From Bisbaumannia sp015645095 (GTDB taxonomy: Bacteria > Pseudomonadota > Gammaproteobacteria > Pseudomonadales > Halomonadaceae), in the NCBI GenBank assembly GCA_036871055.1, contig CP141893.1:3286001-3350000 (forward strand): a stretch of 64,000 bases of DNA, in the 5' to 3' direction. Every line of letters starts with the position of its first letter. Position 1 is the first letter of the stretch. This document shows, in pieces, positions 7,638 through 16,200 of this stretch. A program made the position numbers and the translations under genes. The notes under the pieces are model-generated. The model had not been told where the DNA came from. It saw only the letters and a list, made by a program, of their open reading frames with translations, and searched no databases.

Positions 7638-8969
7638 GTGATCATCATCAAAGGAGTCGTGTTCCTCCTCTTCCTGCTCGGTCACATCGCACTGACCAGT
7701 GCCGATGACACCTACACCGATGCCCTGCGGAGCTACGAGCGCCAGGAGCACCGCCAGGCCTTGCAGATGTTCGACCGGCTAGCCACTCGCGGCGATCCCG
7801 AGGCCTTGTACATGCTGGGGCAGATGCACGAGTCCGGCCAAGGGACACTCCAGGACTTCGTGGAGGCGCACAAGTGGTACAACCTGGCCGCGGCTCGTGG
7901 CCACCGCCATGCCACCGCTGCACGCGATGCCGTGGCGACGCGGATGACCGCGCAACAGATCAGCGAGGCCCACCAGGCGGCCCGCGCCTGGCAACCGAGG
8001 GCGGCCCCGCTACGGGCAGCCCCCGAACCGCTGCCTCCCGTCGAGACCCTGTCCGGCCGACAGCTGGTGGCCGAAGTCCAGCGTGAGCTCAACCGGCTCG
8101 GCTACCAGGCCGGCCCGGTGGACGGCCTGATGGGAACTCGCAGCCGGAATGCGATTCGCGATTTCCAGGGCACGGTGGGCCTGGCCCAGGACGGTCAAGC
8201 GACGCCGGCCCTGTTGGCCCGGTTACGCCAGACGGGCCGGGAGCCAGCGGCTACGGCCTCCCCCGTGCCGGAGCCGACACCGGCAAGGCGGGTCGCCCTG
8301 GACGACGACTTCCGCGACGGCGATTACCGGCGCAACCCCGCCTGGACCGTGCTCAGCGGACGCTTCGACATCGATGAAAACGGATTACGCAGCATCGTGG
8401 AGAAACCGCAGGTGGTCACGCCCACCTTACCCATGCTCCGCCCGGATCGACCGGAGGAGATCGGTCTGGTGATGCTCCAGTTGATCCTCGAACAGGCAGG
8501 GGGACGAGCACCAGAGACGGCATCGCCGGTGGCAACGGAGGTCGAGTTCGGGGACGCGGCGCGGATTTTCGTCCATGCACCGGTCGACAATGCCTTCAGG
8601 CTGGAGATGGAACTGGCCTCTCACCAGCGGCCGGGCAGCCTGGAGATGGGGCTGTTCCAGGGTAACCAGCCCGGTGGCGGTTACCGTCTGATCTACAATC
8701 CCGGCTCACGGCCCGGGCTCAGCCTGGTACGGATGACGACCGCTGGGGGCGAGGTGATCGCCAGCAGCGAGGGCACGCTCGACCTGGAGGATGGCCGCTT
8801 CCATCTGCTGAGCTGGGCCCGCGACGAGAGTGGGAACATGCAGGTCTGGGTGGATGGCCGGCGCGTACTGCAGGCGCATGATCAACGCCTGCGCCAAGGC
8901 TTCCAGGGCTTCACGCTGGTGAATCATGGCGGCGATTACAACCTTCGCCGGGTACGGCTGGAGCATTAG
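7638..8969 (+). CDS. Sel1-repeat and peptidoglycan-binding domain protein, secreted
   Basis: A 443-residue exported protein. The GTG at 7638 starts a signal peptide (VIIIKGVVFLLFLLGHIALTS) and has a GGAG site; an in-frame GTG at 7584 would put a charged extension before it. After the signal come TPR-like Sel1 repeats (about 25-95, YMLGQMHESGQGTLQDFVEA), then a PG_binding_1 domain (about 145-200, VQRELNRLGYQAGPVDGLMG), then a C-terminal beta-rich region (about 230-440) that resembles a concanavalin/LamG-like fold. It likely acts at the cell wall. A strong bidirectional terminator follows. Confidence 0.75.
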   Translation: MIIIKGVVFLLFLLGHIALTSADDTYTDALRSYERQEHRQALQMFDRLATRGDPEALYMLGQMHESGQGTLQDFVEAHKWYNLAAARGHRHATAARDAVATRMTAQQISEAHQAARAWQPRAAPLRAAPEPLPPVETLSGRQLVAEVQRELNRLGYQAGPVDGLMGTRSRNAIRDFQGTVGLAQDGQATPALLARLRQTGREPAATASPVPEPTPARRVALDDDFRDGDYRRNPAWTVLSGRFDIDENGLRSIVEKPQVVTPTLPMLRPDRPEEIGLVMLQLILEQAGGRAPETASPVATEVEFGDAARIFVHAPVDNAFRLEMELASHQRPGSLEMGLFQGNQPGGGYRLIYNPGSRPGLSLVRMTTAGGEVIASSEGTLDLEDGRFHLLSWARDESGNMQVWVDGRRVLQAHDQRLRQGFQGFTLVNHGGDYNLRRVRLEH

Positions 8970-8991
8970 GGGGCCAGTCGTCCCCATAATG

Positions 8992-9030
8992 ACAAAGCGC
9001 CCTCGCTTTCGGGAAGCGAGGGCGCTTTGT
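8992..9030. terminator. Bidirectional rho-independent-type hairpin
   Basis: A perfect 17-bp inverted repeat (8992-9008 and 9014-9030) around a 5-base loop; arms start ACAAAGCGCCC. It separates the plus-strand Sel1 gene from the minus-strand tRNA array and should end both transcripts. Confidence 0.9.
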
Positions 9031-9038
9031 TGGCAATC

Positions 9039-9114
9039 TGGTGGGTCGTGTAGGATTCGAACCTACGACCAATTGGTTAAAAGCCAACTGCTCTACCAAC
9101 TGAGCTAACGACCC
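9039..9114 (-). tRNA. tRNA-Lys (UUU), third in transcript
   Basis: Reading the minus strand, the 72-nt body folds as a standard tRNA: 7-bp acceptor (GGGTCGT/ACGACCC), D arm with AGTTGGTA, anticodon loop CTTTTAA (anticodon TTT), T loop TTCGAAT. The ACCA 3' end is encoded. Identical to the copies at 9149-9224 and 9267-9342. Confidence 0.98.
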
Positions 9115-9148
9115 CAGTCACCATGCCGAAGCAGGTGAAGTGGCGGTG

Positions 9149-9224
9149 TGGTGGGTCGTGTAGGATTCGAACCTACGACCAATTGGTTAAAAGCCAACTG
9201 CTCTACCAACTGAGCTAACGACCC
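9149..9224 (-). tRNA. tRNA-Lys (UUU), second in transcript
   Basis: Sequence identical to the flanking copies, with anticodon TTT and encoded CCA end. The spacers differ between copies, so this is an old tandem array rather than a simple recent duplication of the whole unit. Confidence 0.98.
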
Positions 9225-9266
9225 GCCGCCGGACCGTCGGCCATCGACCCTGCTCAGGGGAGTCGA

Positions 9267-9342
9267 TGGTGGGTCGTGTAGGATTCGAACCTACGACCAA
9301 TTGGTTAAAAGCCAACTGCTCTACCAACTGAGCTAACGACCC
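9267..9342 (-). tRNA. tRNA-Lys (UUU), first in transcript
   Basis: Promoter-proximal copy of the three identical tRNA-Lys(UUU) genes; anticodon TTT, CCA encoded. A good sigma-70 promoter lies 16-44 bp upstream. Confidence 0.98.
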
Positions 9343-9357
9343 GCCGACAGGGCGCAG

Positions 9358-9386
9358 ATATTACTGAGTCACCACGCCCAAGGCAA
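9358..9386 (-). promoter_or_regulatory. Sigma-70 promoter of the tRNA-Lys array
   Basis: On the minus strand, TTGCCT (9386-9381) and TAATAT (9363-9358) are 17 bp apart, a near-consensus promoter directly ahead of the first tRNA-Lys and downstream of the rluB stop. Confidence 0.75.
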
Positions 9387-9404
9387 GGGTTTTGATGAAA
9401 TTTT

Positions 9405-10256
9405 TCAGCGCTTGGGGGCGGAGCGCGGACGCCGCACGCCCTGCACCGGGCGCCGCTTGTTCTTGTCACGACTCCAGCGGTTCTTCTCGTCCGGGGTCAG
9501 CTCCGGCACCTTGCGCGCTTCCAGCCCGGCCAGGGTAGCCAGGTCATCCACTTCGGCCTGGGTCAGCTCGGTCCACTCGCCGGCCTTGGCCCGCTTGTCG
9601 AGGAAGATATTGCCGTAGCGCACCCGCTTGAGGCGACTCACGGTGAGCCCCTGGGACTCCCACAGGCGCCGCACCTCGCGGTTGCGCCCCTCCATGATCA
9701 CCACATGGAACCAGGTATTGATGCCCTCGCCGCCGAACTCCTGGACGTCGGTGAAGCGCGCCGGCCCATCCTCGAGCATCACGCCCTCGACCATCTGCTT
9801 GATCTGGGCCTTGGTCACCTCCCCCATGACCCGCACCGCATACTCCCGCTCCACCTCGGTGGAGGGGTGCATCAGGCGGTTGGCCAGCTCGCCGTCGGTG
9901 GTAAACAGCAGCAGGCCGCTGGTGTTGATATCCAGGCGGCCGATGGCGATCCAGCGCTCCCCTTTGAGCCGCGGCAGCCGCTCGAAGACGGTGCGCCGCC
10001 CCTCGGGGTCCTTGCGGGTGCACAGCTCGCCTTCCGGCTTGTTGTACATCAGCACCCGACGCGGGGTCTCGTCGGCGCCACGCAGGGTCAGGGGGCGCTG
10101 GTCGAAGGTGACCTTGTCACGCAGTTCGATGCGGTCGCCCAGGGTGGCCACCTTGCCATTGACGGTGACCCGGCCATCGGCGATGGCGGCCTCCATCTCG
10201 CGACGCGAACCCAGCCCGGCCCGGGCCAGTACCTTCTGCAGTTTTTCGCTACTCAT
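9405..10256 (-). CDS. rluB: 23S rRNA pseudouridine(2605) synthase RluB
   Basis: A 283-residue RsuA/RluB-family pseudouridine synthase. An N-terminal S4 RNA-binding domain (about 1-65, EKLQKVLARAGLGSRREME) is followed by the catalytic domain with GRLDINTSGLLLFTTDG (about 105-122), whose aspartate is the catalytic residue. The C-terminus is basic and disordered (KNKRRPVQGVRR), as usual for RluB. It modifies U2605 of 23S rRNA. Its start overlaps the stop of scpB by 4 bases (ATGA), so scpA-scpB-rluB form a translationally coupled operon, a widely conserved arrangement. Confidence 0.95.
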   Translation of the reverse strand: MSSEKLQKVLARAGLGSRREMEAAIADGRVTVNGKVATLGDRIELRDKVTFDQRPLTLRGADETPRRVLMYNKPEGELCTRKDPEGRRTVFERLPRLKGERWIAIGRLDINTSGLLLFTTDGELANRLMHPSTEVEREYAVRVMGEVTKAQIKQMVEGVMLEDGPARFTDVQEFGGEGINTWFHVVIMEGRNREVRRLWESQGLTVSRLKRVRYGNIFLDKRAKAGEWTELTQAEVDDLATLAGLEARKVPELTPDEKNRWSRDKNKRRPVQGVRRPRSAPKR

Positions 10257-11110
10257 GAGTCATCGGTCTCATCGGTTGAGTGAGACGCACCCGGGCGCTC
10301 GTCATCCTCGACGGTCGCTCGCTGGCGGGCGCGTTCGGCAAGGCGAGCCTGCAGATCGCTGAAGCTCAGGCCTTGCCCATGGGACGCCGTCTCGGCGTGT
10401 CTGGCGTCGGCCATCCCGGCCGTCGCGTCGTTCTCTTCCTGCTCGTGGTGTTCGCCAGAGGCGCTGGCCTCCGGCTTCTCGATCTCGTTGTCTTCCACTG
10501 CGGTGGCGTCGGCCTCACCCACCGCCGGGGCCGGCGCCTCGTCTTCCGGCCGCGTTTCCTCGCCCCAAGCGTCGCTATCGGCCAGCTCGTGCATGGGCGG
10601 CAGGCTATCCAGGGTCTTGAGGCCGAAGTCATCGAGGAAGGCCCGGGTGGTGGCATAGACCGCCGGGCGCCCCGGCACGTCACGATGCCCCACCACACGG
10701 ATCCAGCCCCGCTCGGTGAGGGTACGCATGATCGAACTGCTCACCGCCACGCCGCGCACCTCCTCGATATCGCCCCGGGTCACCGGTTGACGATAGGCGA
10801 TCAGCGCCAGGGTCTCCATCAGCGCCCGGGAGTAGCGCTGGGGACGCTCGTCCCAGAGTCGCGAGACCCAGGGCGAGAGCCGAGAGCGAATCCGCAGCCG
10901 ATAGCCGGAGGCGGTCTCGATCAGTTCCAGGGCACCCCGCGCATGGCGCCGGTCGAGGCGCTCCAGGGCCTCGCGCAGGGCCCGTCGCGGCGGGCGTTCA
11001 TGGTCATCGAACAAGCCCTCGAGGCGCTCCAGGGCCAGCGGCTCCCCCGCCGCCAGCAGGGCCGCCTCGAGGATCTCGTCCAGGGCATCGGGGAATTCCA
11101 TGGCGGTCAT
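10253..11110 (-). CDS. scpB: Segregation and condensation protein ScpB
   Basis: A 285-residue kleisin-associated protein. The two winged-helix domains span about residues 8-170, with LLAAGEPLALERLEGLF and VTRGDIEEVRGVAVSSSIMRTL as typical ScpB patterns. After about residue 190 a long acidic, low-complexity tail follows that has no counterpart in short ScpB proteins but is common in Halomonas relatives. ScpB works with ScpA and SMC in chromosome condensation. It overlaps both neighbours by 4 bases. Confidence 0.93.
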   Translation of the reverse strand: MTAMEFPDALDEILEAALLAAGEPLALERLEGLFDDHERPPRRALREALERLDRRHARGALELIETASGYRLRIRSRLSPWVSRLWDERPQRYSRALMETLALIAYRQPVTRGDIEEVRGVAVSSSIMRTLTERGWIRVVGHRDVPGRPAVYATTRAFLDDFGLKTLDSLPPMHELADSDAWGEETRPEDEAPAPAVGEADATAVEDNEIEKPEASASGEHHEQEENDATAGMADARHAETASHGQGLSFSDLQARLAERARQRATVEDDERPGASHSTDETDDS

Positions 11111-12039
11111 GGCGTCGACTCATCCTCGAAGGCGCTCTCGCCTTCGTCCTCCGGGTCTGGGGGGTCTTCGGCGAAGGCCGCTTCCTCCGCCTCCTCGGTC
11201 ATGGCCGCCCTGGCGCGCACATGAATCGGCGACAGGGGGGCATTCTGCACGATCTCGATCAGCGCCTCCTTGGCCAGCTCGAGGATCGCCATAAAGGTCA
11301 CCACCACCCCGGCCTTGCCCTCTTCCAGGGTGAACAGGGCCTCGAAGGGGGTGTAATGCTCGTGTTCGAGCCGCTCCATGATGCGCATCATGCGCTCCCG
11401 GGTGGAGAGCACCTCGCGGCTGATCTGGTGCGACTGGGTCAGCTCGGCGCGCCTGAGGATACCGGCCAGGGCGCCGAGCAGCTCGTCGAGCTCCACCTCG
11501 GGGTGGATCACCCGGGTCTCGAGGCTCGGCAGCTCGGCATGGGCCGGGAACCAGTCGCGGCCCTGGCGCGGCACCTCGTCCAGGGACTCGGCGGCCTGCT
11601 TGAGGCGCTCGTACTCCTGGAGGCGGCGAATCAGCGCCGCCCGGGGATCCTCTTCCTCCTCCTCGCCCTCCGCCTTGGGGGGGCGCGGCAGCAGGGTCCG
11701 CGACTTGATCTCCGCCAGCATCGCCGCCATCAGCAGGTACTCCCCGGCCAGCTCGATCTCCAGGGCCTTCATCAGCTCCACGTACTCGATGTACTGGCGG
11801 GTGATGGCGGCCACATCGATGGCGAGGATATCCAGGTTCTGGCGACGGATCAGGTAGAGCAGCAGGTCCAGCGGCCCCTCGAAGGTCTCCAGGAAGACCC
11901 GCAGCGCCTCGGGGGGAATATAGAGGTCCTCGGGGAGCTGGGTGATCGGCTCGTCGAACAGCCGCGCCAACACCTCCGCCTGTGCGGCGGCCGCTGGTTC
12001 CTGGCTGGTCGCCTGCTCCGCGCCGACTGTCTCGCTCAC
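11107..12039 (-). CDS. scpA: Segregation and condensation protein ScpA
   Basis: A 310-residue kleisin. The N-terminal part contains the diagnostic FEGPLDLLLYLIRRQNLDIL (about residues 53-72), followed by the helical region EYLLMAAMLAEIKSRTLLP. The C-terminal winged helix (about 215-275) binds the SMC head. An acidic tail ends the protein. First gene of the scpA-scpB-rluB operon; an 85-bp gap separates it from radD, which lies upstream on the same strand. Confidence 0.95.
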   Translation of the reverse strand: MSETVGAEQATSQEPAAAAQAEVLARLFDEPITQLPEDLYIPPEALRVFLETFEGPLDLLLYLIRRQNLDILAIDVAAITRQYIEYVELMKALEIELAGEYLLMAAMLAEIKSRTLLPRPPKAEGEEEEEDPRAALIRRLQEYERLKQAAESLDEVPRQGRDWFPAHAELPSLETRVIHPEVELDELLGALAGILRRAELTQSHQISREVLSTRERMMRIMERLEHEHYTPFEALFTLEEGKAGVVVTFMAILELAKEALIEIVQNAPLSPIHVRARAAMTEEAEEAAFAEDPPDPEDEGESAFEDESTP

Positions 12040-12124
12040 GCCCTGCCCGTCCGGTTGCGTTCAGCCGGCCAGTCTACCAAGAGAGCCGCGCGGGAGATAG
12101 CGAGGGACCTATCGGAGACTCGAG

Positions 12125-13930
12125 CTATTCCGCCGTTTCGGCCTTGCGATAACGCCCGACATAGTCGAACAGCTTCTCGCGCACCTGCCAGTGGCGGCCC
12201 ACCTTGCGCCCCACCACGAAGTCCGGGTGACGCAGCCGCCGCCGCTCTTCGATCACCGCCTCCGGGGTGGTGGGGCGCCAGTCGCTGCCCGGGGCACGCA
12301 GATGGTGGCGCAGGAAGGCTGCGGCGAAGGCGCCGCGCTGAGCCGGAGTCTCCAGGGCGAACCATTCGCTGAGCGTGGCGCCGTCCTCATCGTGGTAGGT
12401 CACCTTGAGGCGCGGCAGCCCGCGACCATTGACGGTGGACTCGAGCTGCATGCCGCTGACCCTGAGCACCCTGGCATCCTTGAGCCGCAGCGCCGCCTTG
12501 AGCTTGTCGTCGGCATCCACCAGCAGGGTCTCGCAGCCATGGCAGCGGCGGGCGGCGATATCGTTCTCGGCACCACAGTCGCCGCACACTTTGAAGCGAA
12601 AGCGGAAGTCGCACTGCTGGCGCTTGCCTGACTCGTCCTCGACCAGTCCCTGACAACGGCGCCCGAAGTGCTCGATCACCAGGTCGCCGTCGCGCTTGCC
12701 CCAGAAGAGGTTGGCGTGACCGCAGGCGGGGCACTCGACCTGCACCGGTTCGCTGTCGGCATCCGGCTTCGGCGAGCCCACCTCGGGGGCATAGAGGTCC
12801 CAGGGATTGCCGGCATAGTCGAGGATCAGGCAATCCGTCTTGCCCGGCGACAGGCGCAGGCCGCGCCCGACGATCTGCTGATAGAGGCTCACCGATTCGG
12901 TGGGGCGCAGGATGGCGATCAGGTCCACATGGGGCGCATCGAAGCCGGTGGTGAGCACCGCCACGTTGACCAGGTACTTGAGCTCCCGGGCCTTGAAGGC
13001 GGCGATGATCGCCTCGCGCTCGGCGGAGGGGGTCGCCCCGGTGATCAGCGCCGCCTCGCCCCGGGGCAGGTAGCCGAGCACCTCCTCGGCATGGGCCACG
13101 CTGGCGGCGAACAGCATCACCCCCTGGCGGTCGCGGGCGCGCGCCACGACCTCGGCGATGATCCCCGGGGTGGCACGGTTTCCCGCCGCCACCCGATTGA
13201 GCTCCTCCTCGCGGAACAGCCCGCTCGACGAGGGCACCAGGCGCGAGAAGTCATAGCGCTCGACGGCGGCATCCACCCGCCTCGGCTCGGCCAGGTAGCC
13301 CTGCTTGACCATCAGCCGCAGGGGCTGCTCGAAGACGCAGTCGCGGAACAGGCAGTCCGCCTCGCCGCGCACCATGCCGTGGTGGTGGCGATGATAGATA
13401 AACCCCTGGCCCAGCCGGTAGGGGGTGGCGGTCAGCCCCAGCACCTTGAGGCCGGGGTTCTGGGCGCGCAGGTGATCGATCACCCGCCGGTAGCTGGAGG
13501 CCTTCTCCTCCGCCACCCGGTGGCACTCGTCGATCACCAGCAGGGTAAAGGCGCCCTGCCCCGACGCCGGTGCGGCGAAGGCATCCAGGTTCCTGACCAC
13601 CGACTGCACCGAGCCGAAGACCACCTGGCGGCCGCTCTCCTTGCGACCCAGGCCGGCGCTGAAGATATCCGCCTGGCGACCATAGGCGAGGAACTTGGCG
13701 TGGTTCTGCTCGACCAGCTCGCGCACATGGGCCAGCACCAGCACCCGCCCCCGGGCCAGACGCGCCAGCTCGGCGATCACCAGGGACTTGCCGCTGCCGG
13801 TGGGCAGCACCACCACGGCGGGGTCGTCGCTGGCGCGAAAATGGCCGACCACCCGCGAGACTGCCTCCCGTTGATAGGGGCGCAGGCTGGGCGGCGTGGC
13901 GAGAGCGTCGGGGGAAAGGGGCGCGGTCAT
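12125..13930 (-). CDS. radD: RadD-type superfamily 2 DNA repair helicase
   Basis: A 601-residue helicase. Motifs in order: RPYQREAV (Q-like, about 17), LPTGSGKSLVIAELARLARG (Walker A, about 42-61), VIDECHRV (DECH box, about 132), LTATPYRLG, and a C-terminal helicase domain with TGFDAPHVDL and QIVGRGLRLSPGK. Behind it lie two zinc-binding modules (CPACGHANLFWG; CGDCGAENDIAARRCHGC). This layout is that of E. coli RadD (YejH), which acts with RecA/SSB in DNA repair. The C-terminal part beyond residue 450 is longer than strictly needed but typical. Confidence 0.85.
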   Translation of the reverse strand: MTAPLSPDALATPPSLRPYQREAVSRVVGHFRASDDPAVVVLPTGSGKSLVIAELARLARGRVLVLAHVRELVEQNHAKFLAYGRQADIFSAGLGRKESGRQVVFGSVQSVVRNLDAFAAPASGQGAFTLLVIDECHRVAEEKASSYRRVIDHLRAQNPGLKVLGLTATPYRLGQGFIYHRHHHGMVRGEADCLFRDCVFEQPLRLMVKQGYLAEPRRVDAAVERYDFSRLVPSSSGLFREEELNRVAAGNRATPGIIAEVVARARDRQGVMLFAASVAHAEEVLGYLPRGEAALITGATPSAEREAIIAAFKARELKYLVNVAVLTTGFDAPHVDLIAILRPTESVSLYQQIVGRGLRLSPGKTDCLILDYAGNPWDLYAPEVGSPKPDADSEPVQVECPACGHANLFWGKRDGDLVIEHFGRRCQGLVEDESGKRQQCDFRFRFKVCGDCGAENDIAARRCHGCETLLVDADDKLKAALRLKDARVLRVSGMQLESTVNGRGLPRLKVTYHDEDGATLSEWFALETPAQRGAFAAAFLRHHLRAPGSDWRPTTPEAVIEERRRLRHPDFVVGRKVGRHWQVREKLFDYVGRYRKAETAE

Positions 13931-14153
13931 GGCAGGGCCCTGGCAAGCGAAGCCGCCATTCTAGCGGCTCGCCATGGGCCGACCCAAGCCGCAGGACTAT
14001 CAGCGCTGGAATGGCGCAGGGGCGCTGGGGGCAGGTCGGAGCGGGGGTCCTATGCCAGGGATGGCATCGGTAGCGCCCAGGGAGGGGTTCACCGCGCCCC
14101 GCGATGGCCTGCCCTCAGGGTAGCCCCGAGCCTCCATGGAAGAGAAACAAACG

Positions 14154-14972
14154 CTAGTCGAAGCGGGCCGGACGCTGTTCCAGGCGGGCGGCCACCGCTT
14201 CCTGCTGCTCGGCGCTGCCCAGCAGCTCACCCTGCAATCGGGCCTCCAGGGCCAGGCGCTCACGCTGAGAGAGCAAGGGGGCGGTTTCGAAGAGGGTACG
14301 CGCCGCCGCCACCGCCCTGGGGGAGCGGGCGGCGATGGCTCGGGAGACTTCCCGGGCCGTCGCCTCCGGGGTCTCGCTCAGGCGGGTGACCAGGCCCAGG
14401 GCATGGGCCTCGTCGCCGCTGACCTTGCGCCCGCTCCAGGCCAGCTCCTGAATCACGTCCCGGCGCAGCCCGGCGCCGGTGACGCTGATGGCCATGTCGG
14501 GGATGATGCCCCAGTCGATCTCCAGCAACCCCAGCCGCACCTCGGGGTGCGCCACGCGGATATCCGCGCCCAGGGCGATCTGCAGGCCGCCGCCATAGAC
14601 ATGGCCGTGGAGGGCGGCGATCACCGGCACCCCGGCGTCACGCCAGCCCAGGGCCAGGCGCTGCACCGGGTTGATGCCATCCTCGGGGGCCGCCTCCAGC
14701 AACCCGGGCAGCCGCTCGGGCGCCCCCATGATGGATGCCATGTCCAGGCCGGCGCAGAAGCTCTCGCCCTCCCCCACCAGCAGCACGGTGCGCACCCGCC
14801 CGGCCTCGGCCAACGCCTCGAGCCGTCGCTGCGCCGCCAGCAGGCCCTCGATCATGGCCCAGTCCAGGCCATTGAGCGCCTCCGGGCGGGCCAGGGCGAC
14901 CCGGGCCACGAAGTCGGTGACCGTCAGGGTCACCCGTGATGCGAAATGTTCCTGCGCGAAAGCGTCCGACAT
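14154..14972 (-). CDS. Enoyl-CoA hydratase/isomerase family protein
   Basis: A 272-residue crotonase-fold protein. The oxyanion-hole segments are visible: ESFCAGLDMASIMG (about 69-82) and HGHVYGGGLQIALGADIRVA (about 120-139), followed by PEVRLGLLEIDWGIIPDM. Members hydrate or isomerise acyl-CoA thioesters; the presence of GIIPDM with aspartate rather than the usual glutamate of classical hydratases suggests a different reaction, so the substrate is unknown. A GAGGAG site lies before the ATG. It stands alone, 81 bp ahead of a channel gene on the same strand. Confidence 0.8.
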   Translation of the reverse strand: MSDAFAQEHFASRVTLTVTDFVARVALARPEALNGLDWAMIEGLLAAQRRLEALAEAGRVRTVLLVGEGESFCAGLDMASIMGAPERLPGLLEAAPEDGINPVQRLALGWRDAGVPVIAALHGHVYGGGLQIALGADIRVAHPEVRLGLLEIDWGIIPDMAISVTGAGLRRDVIQELAWSGRKVSGDEAHALGLVTRLSETPEATAREVSRAIAARSPRAVAAARTLFETAPLLSQRERLALEARLQGELLGSAEQQEAVAARLEQRPARFD

Positions 14973-15039
14973 GGGGGCTCTCCTCGGTGGGCTATCCCCC
15001 GAGTCTGCCCCCTGTCGAGGCTGATTTCAAACAGTTGTT

Positions 15040-15558
15040 TCAGGCCAGCAACAGCCCCTGCAGCAATAGGTAACCGGGCAGCCAGGCGGTCACCAGCCCC
15101 TGGGCCAGGGCGGTGCGCGCCATCAGCGGCTGCAGCTGGGGGCGATGGCAGAGCATCAGGTAGAAGCCGAACCAGAGCAGGGCCCAGGCCAGCCAGTTGA
15201 GCCCCGACCACCAGCCCCAGAGCCCCTCGGCCACCGCCAGCTGCAACAGCCCGGTGGGCAGGGCGGTGAGCGCCACGAAGAGACAGAAATAGCCCAGGCC
15301 ATGGCCGGAGCTGCCGTTGCGGCGATTGATGGCCACCCAGAGGTAGGTGAAGGCGAACAGCAGCGTCATGGCCGCGGTGCGCACGCTGGCCGCATCGGCT
15401 CCCGGGCCGAAGGCGGCATAGGCCGCCACCGCCAGGCTGACGCCGCCGGCGAAGAAGTTGATCACCTGGATCTCGCGGTCCTCGATGCGCCCCAGCATCC
15501 ACAGGCCATTGAGCACCAGTACCGCGCCCACATAGAGCAGACTCAGTCCCTCATGCAC
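15040..15558 (-). CDS. AmiS/UreI family channel (urea or short amide)
   Basis: A 172-residue membrane protein with six or seven hydrophobic helices. The N-terminus LSLLYVGAVLVLNGLWMLG followed by VINFFAGGVSLAVA is the family signature. AmiS/UreI proteins are pores for urea or short amides. A GTG at 15558 with a GGGAGAG site gives the family's usual length; the longer ATG at 15606 adds a hydrophilic stretch. No urease or amidase gene is nearby, so its substrate is open. A sigma-70-like promoter is at 15618-15646. Confidence 0.8.
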   Translation of the reverse strand: MHEGLSLLYVGAVLVLNGLWMLGRIEDREIQVINFFAGGVSLAVAAYAAFGPGADAASVRTAAMTLLFAFTYLWVAINRRNGSSGHGLGYFCLFVALTALPTGLLQLAVAEGLWGWWSGLNWLAWALLWFGFYLMLCHRPQLQPLMARTALAQGLVTAWLPGYLLLQGLLLA

Positions 15559-15617
15559 CGTTGCACTCTCCCGGCTCGGGGCGCCAACCCCATGCCGGAG
15601 CCCCATTTACAGCCGCT

Positions 15618-15646
15618 CTTATAGCCGGAAGCCCCACTCTCGACAA
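15618..15646 (-). promoter_or_regulatory. Sigma-70-like promoter of the AmiS/UreI gene
   Basis: Minus strand TTGTCG (15646-15641) and TATAAG (15623-15618) spaced 17 bp, 60 bp upstream of the GTG start. The -35 box is partial, the -10 box good. Confidence 0.5.
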
Positions 15647-15827
15647 GCCCTATGGAAATATATTCCACATACTGGGAAGGCACGGAAGAAATTTAGTTCG
15701 CCAACTATTGAACTAGACGCCACTGACCGCCATCTCATTCCATGAGGCAAGCCCCGCAAGGCGCTCGGTGATCACCATCACCAGGCCCCTTGCGAGGCGG
15801 TTTCATCACCCAAGAAGGAGATCCGCC

Positions 15828-16037
15828 ATGCAAGTCACCCTGAGCCCCGACTGTCCCGACTGCGGCGCCCGCCTGAAGCGGCTGCCCCCCACCCGGCACG
15901 GCCACGGCCATGTCTACTGCCTGGAGTGCGGCCATGACTTCGGCCGCTACGAGGCCCTGGCGGCACGCTTCCGCCAGGAGCTGGACACCCTGGAGGCGCG
16001 ACTGGGGTTGCCGCCGGCACCGCCCGCGGCCCCCTAG
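15828..16037 (+). CDS. Small zinc-ribbon protein
   Basis: A 69-residue protein with two CxxC pairs: CPDC at about residues 9-12 and CLEC at about 31-34, in the frame of a zinc ribbon, followed by a short helix (FRQELDTLEARLGLP) and proline-rich end. An AAGGAG site fixes the ATG at 15828. Its function is unknown; similar short zinc-ribbon proteins are common in Halomonas and Pseudomonas. A hairpin at 16061-16088 follows. Confidence 0.7.
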   Translation: MQVTLSPDCPDCGARLKRLPPTRHGHGHVYCLECGHDFGRYEALAARFRQELDTLEARLGLPPAPPAAP

Positions 16038-16060
16038 AACGCGGCGCATAGCCAGAACGC

Positions 16061-16088
16061 GACAAGGCGGCCCGAGGGCCGCCTTGTC
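16061..16088. terminator. Hairpin between zinc-ribbon gene and purL remnant
   Basis: Perfect 12-bp inverted repeat (16061-16072 and 16077-16088, arm GACAAGGCGGCC) around 4 bases. There is no long T run on either side, but its position between convergent genes suggests bidirectional termination. Confidence 0.65.
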
Positions 16089-16103
16089 GACGTGGGGAGC
16101 GGG

Positions 16104-16167
16104 CCTTAGCCCACCCGGACTCGGACAGGCTGTGGTGAAACGGCGGAACAGCCGCAGCCAGGCGTCG
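16104..16167 (-). repeat. Decayed duplicate of the purL 3' end
   Basis: This stretch repeats the last ~50 bp of purL (16199-16249) with a 16-bp interruption. On the minus strand it would read DAWLRLFRR and later a glycine-proline-rich end, in place of the true end AWLRLFRNARVWVG. The copy lies just beyond the purL stop, so it is not translated. It seems to be a partial tandem duplication of the gene's end. Confidence 0.7.
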
Positions 16168-16200
16168 GGGCGCCCCCGGGAGAGCGCCTCAACCTTGGCC

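Noticed and set aside
12668..14389. A 573-codon plus-strand frame
   Set aside because: Shadow of radD on the minus strand.
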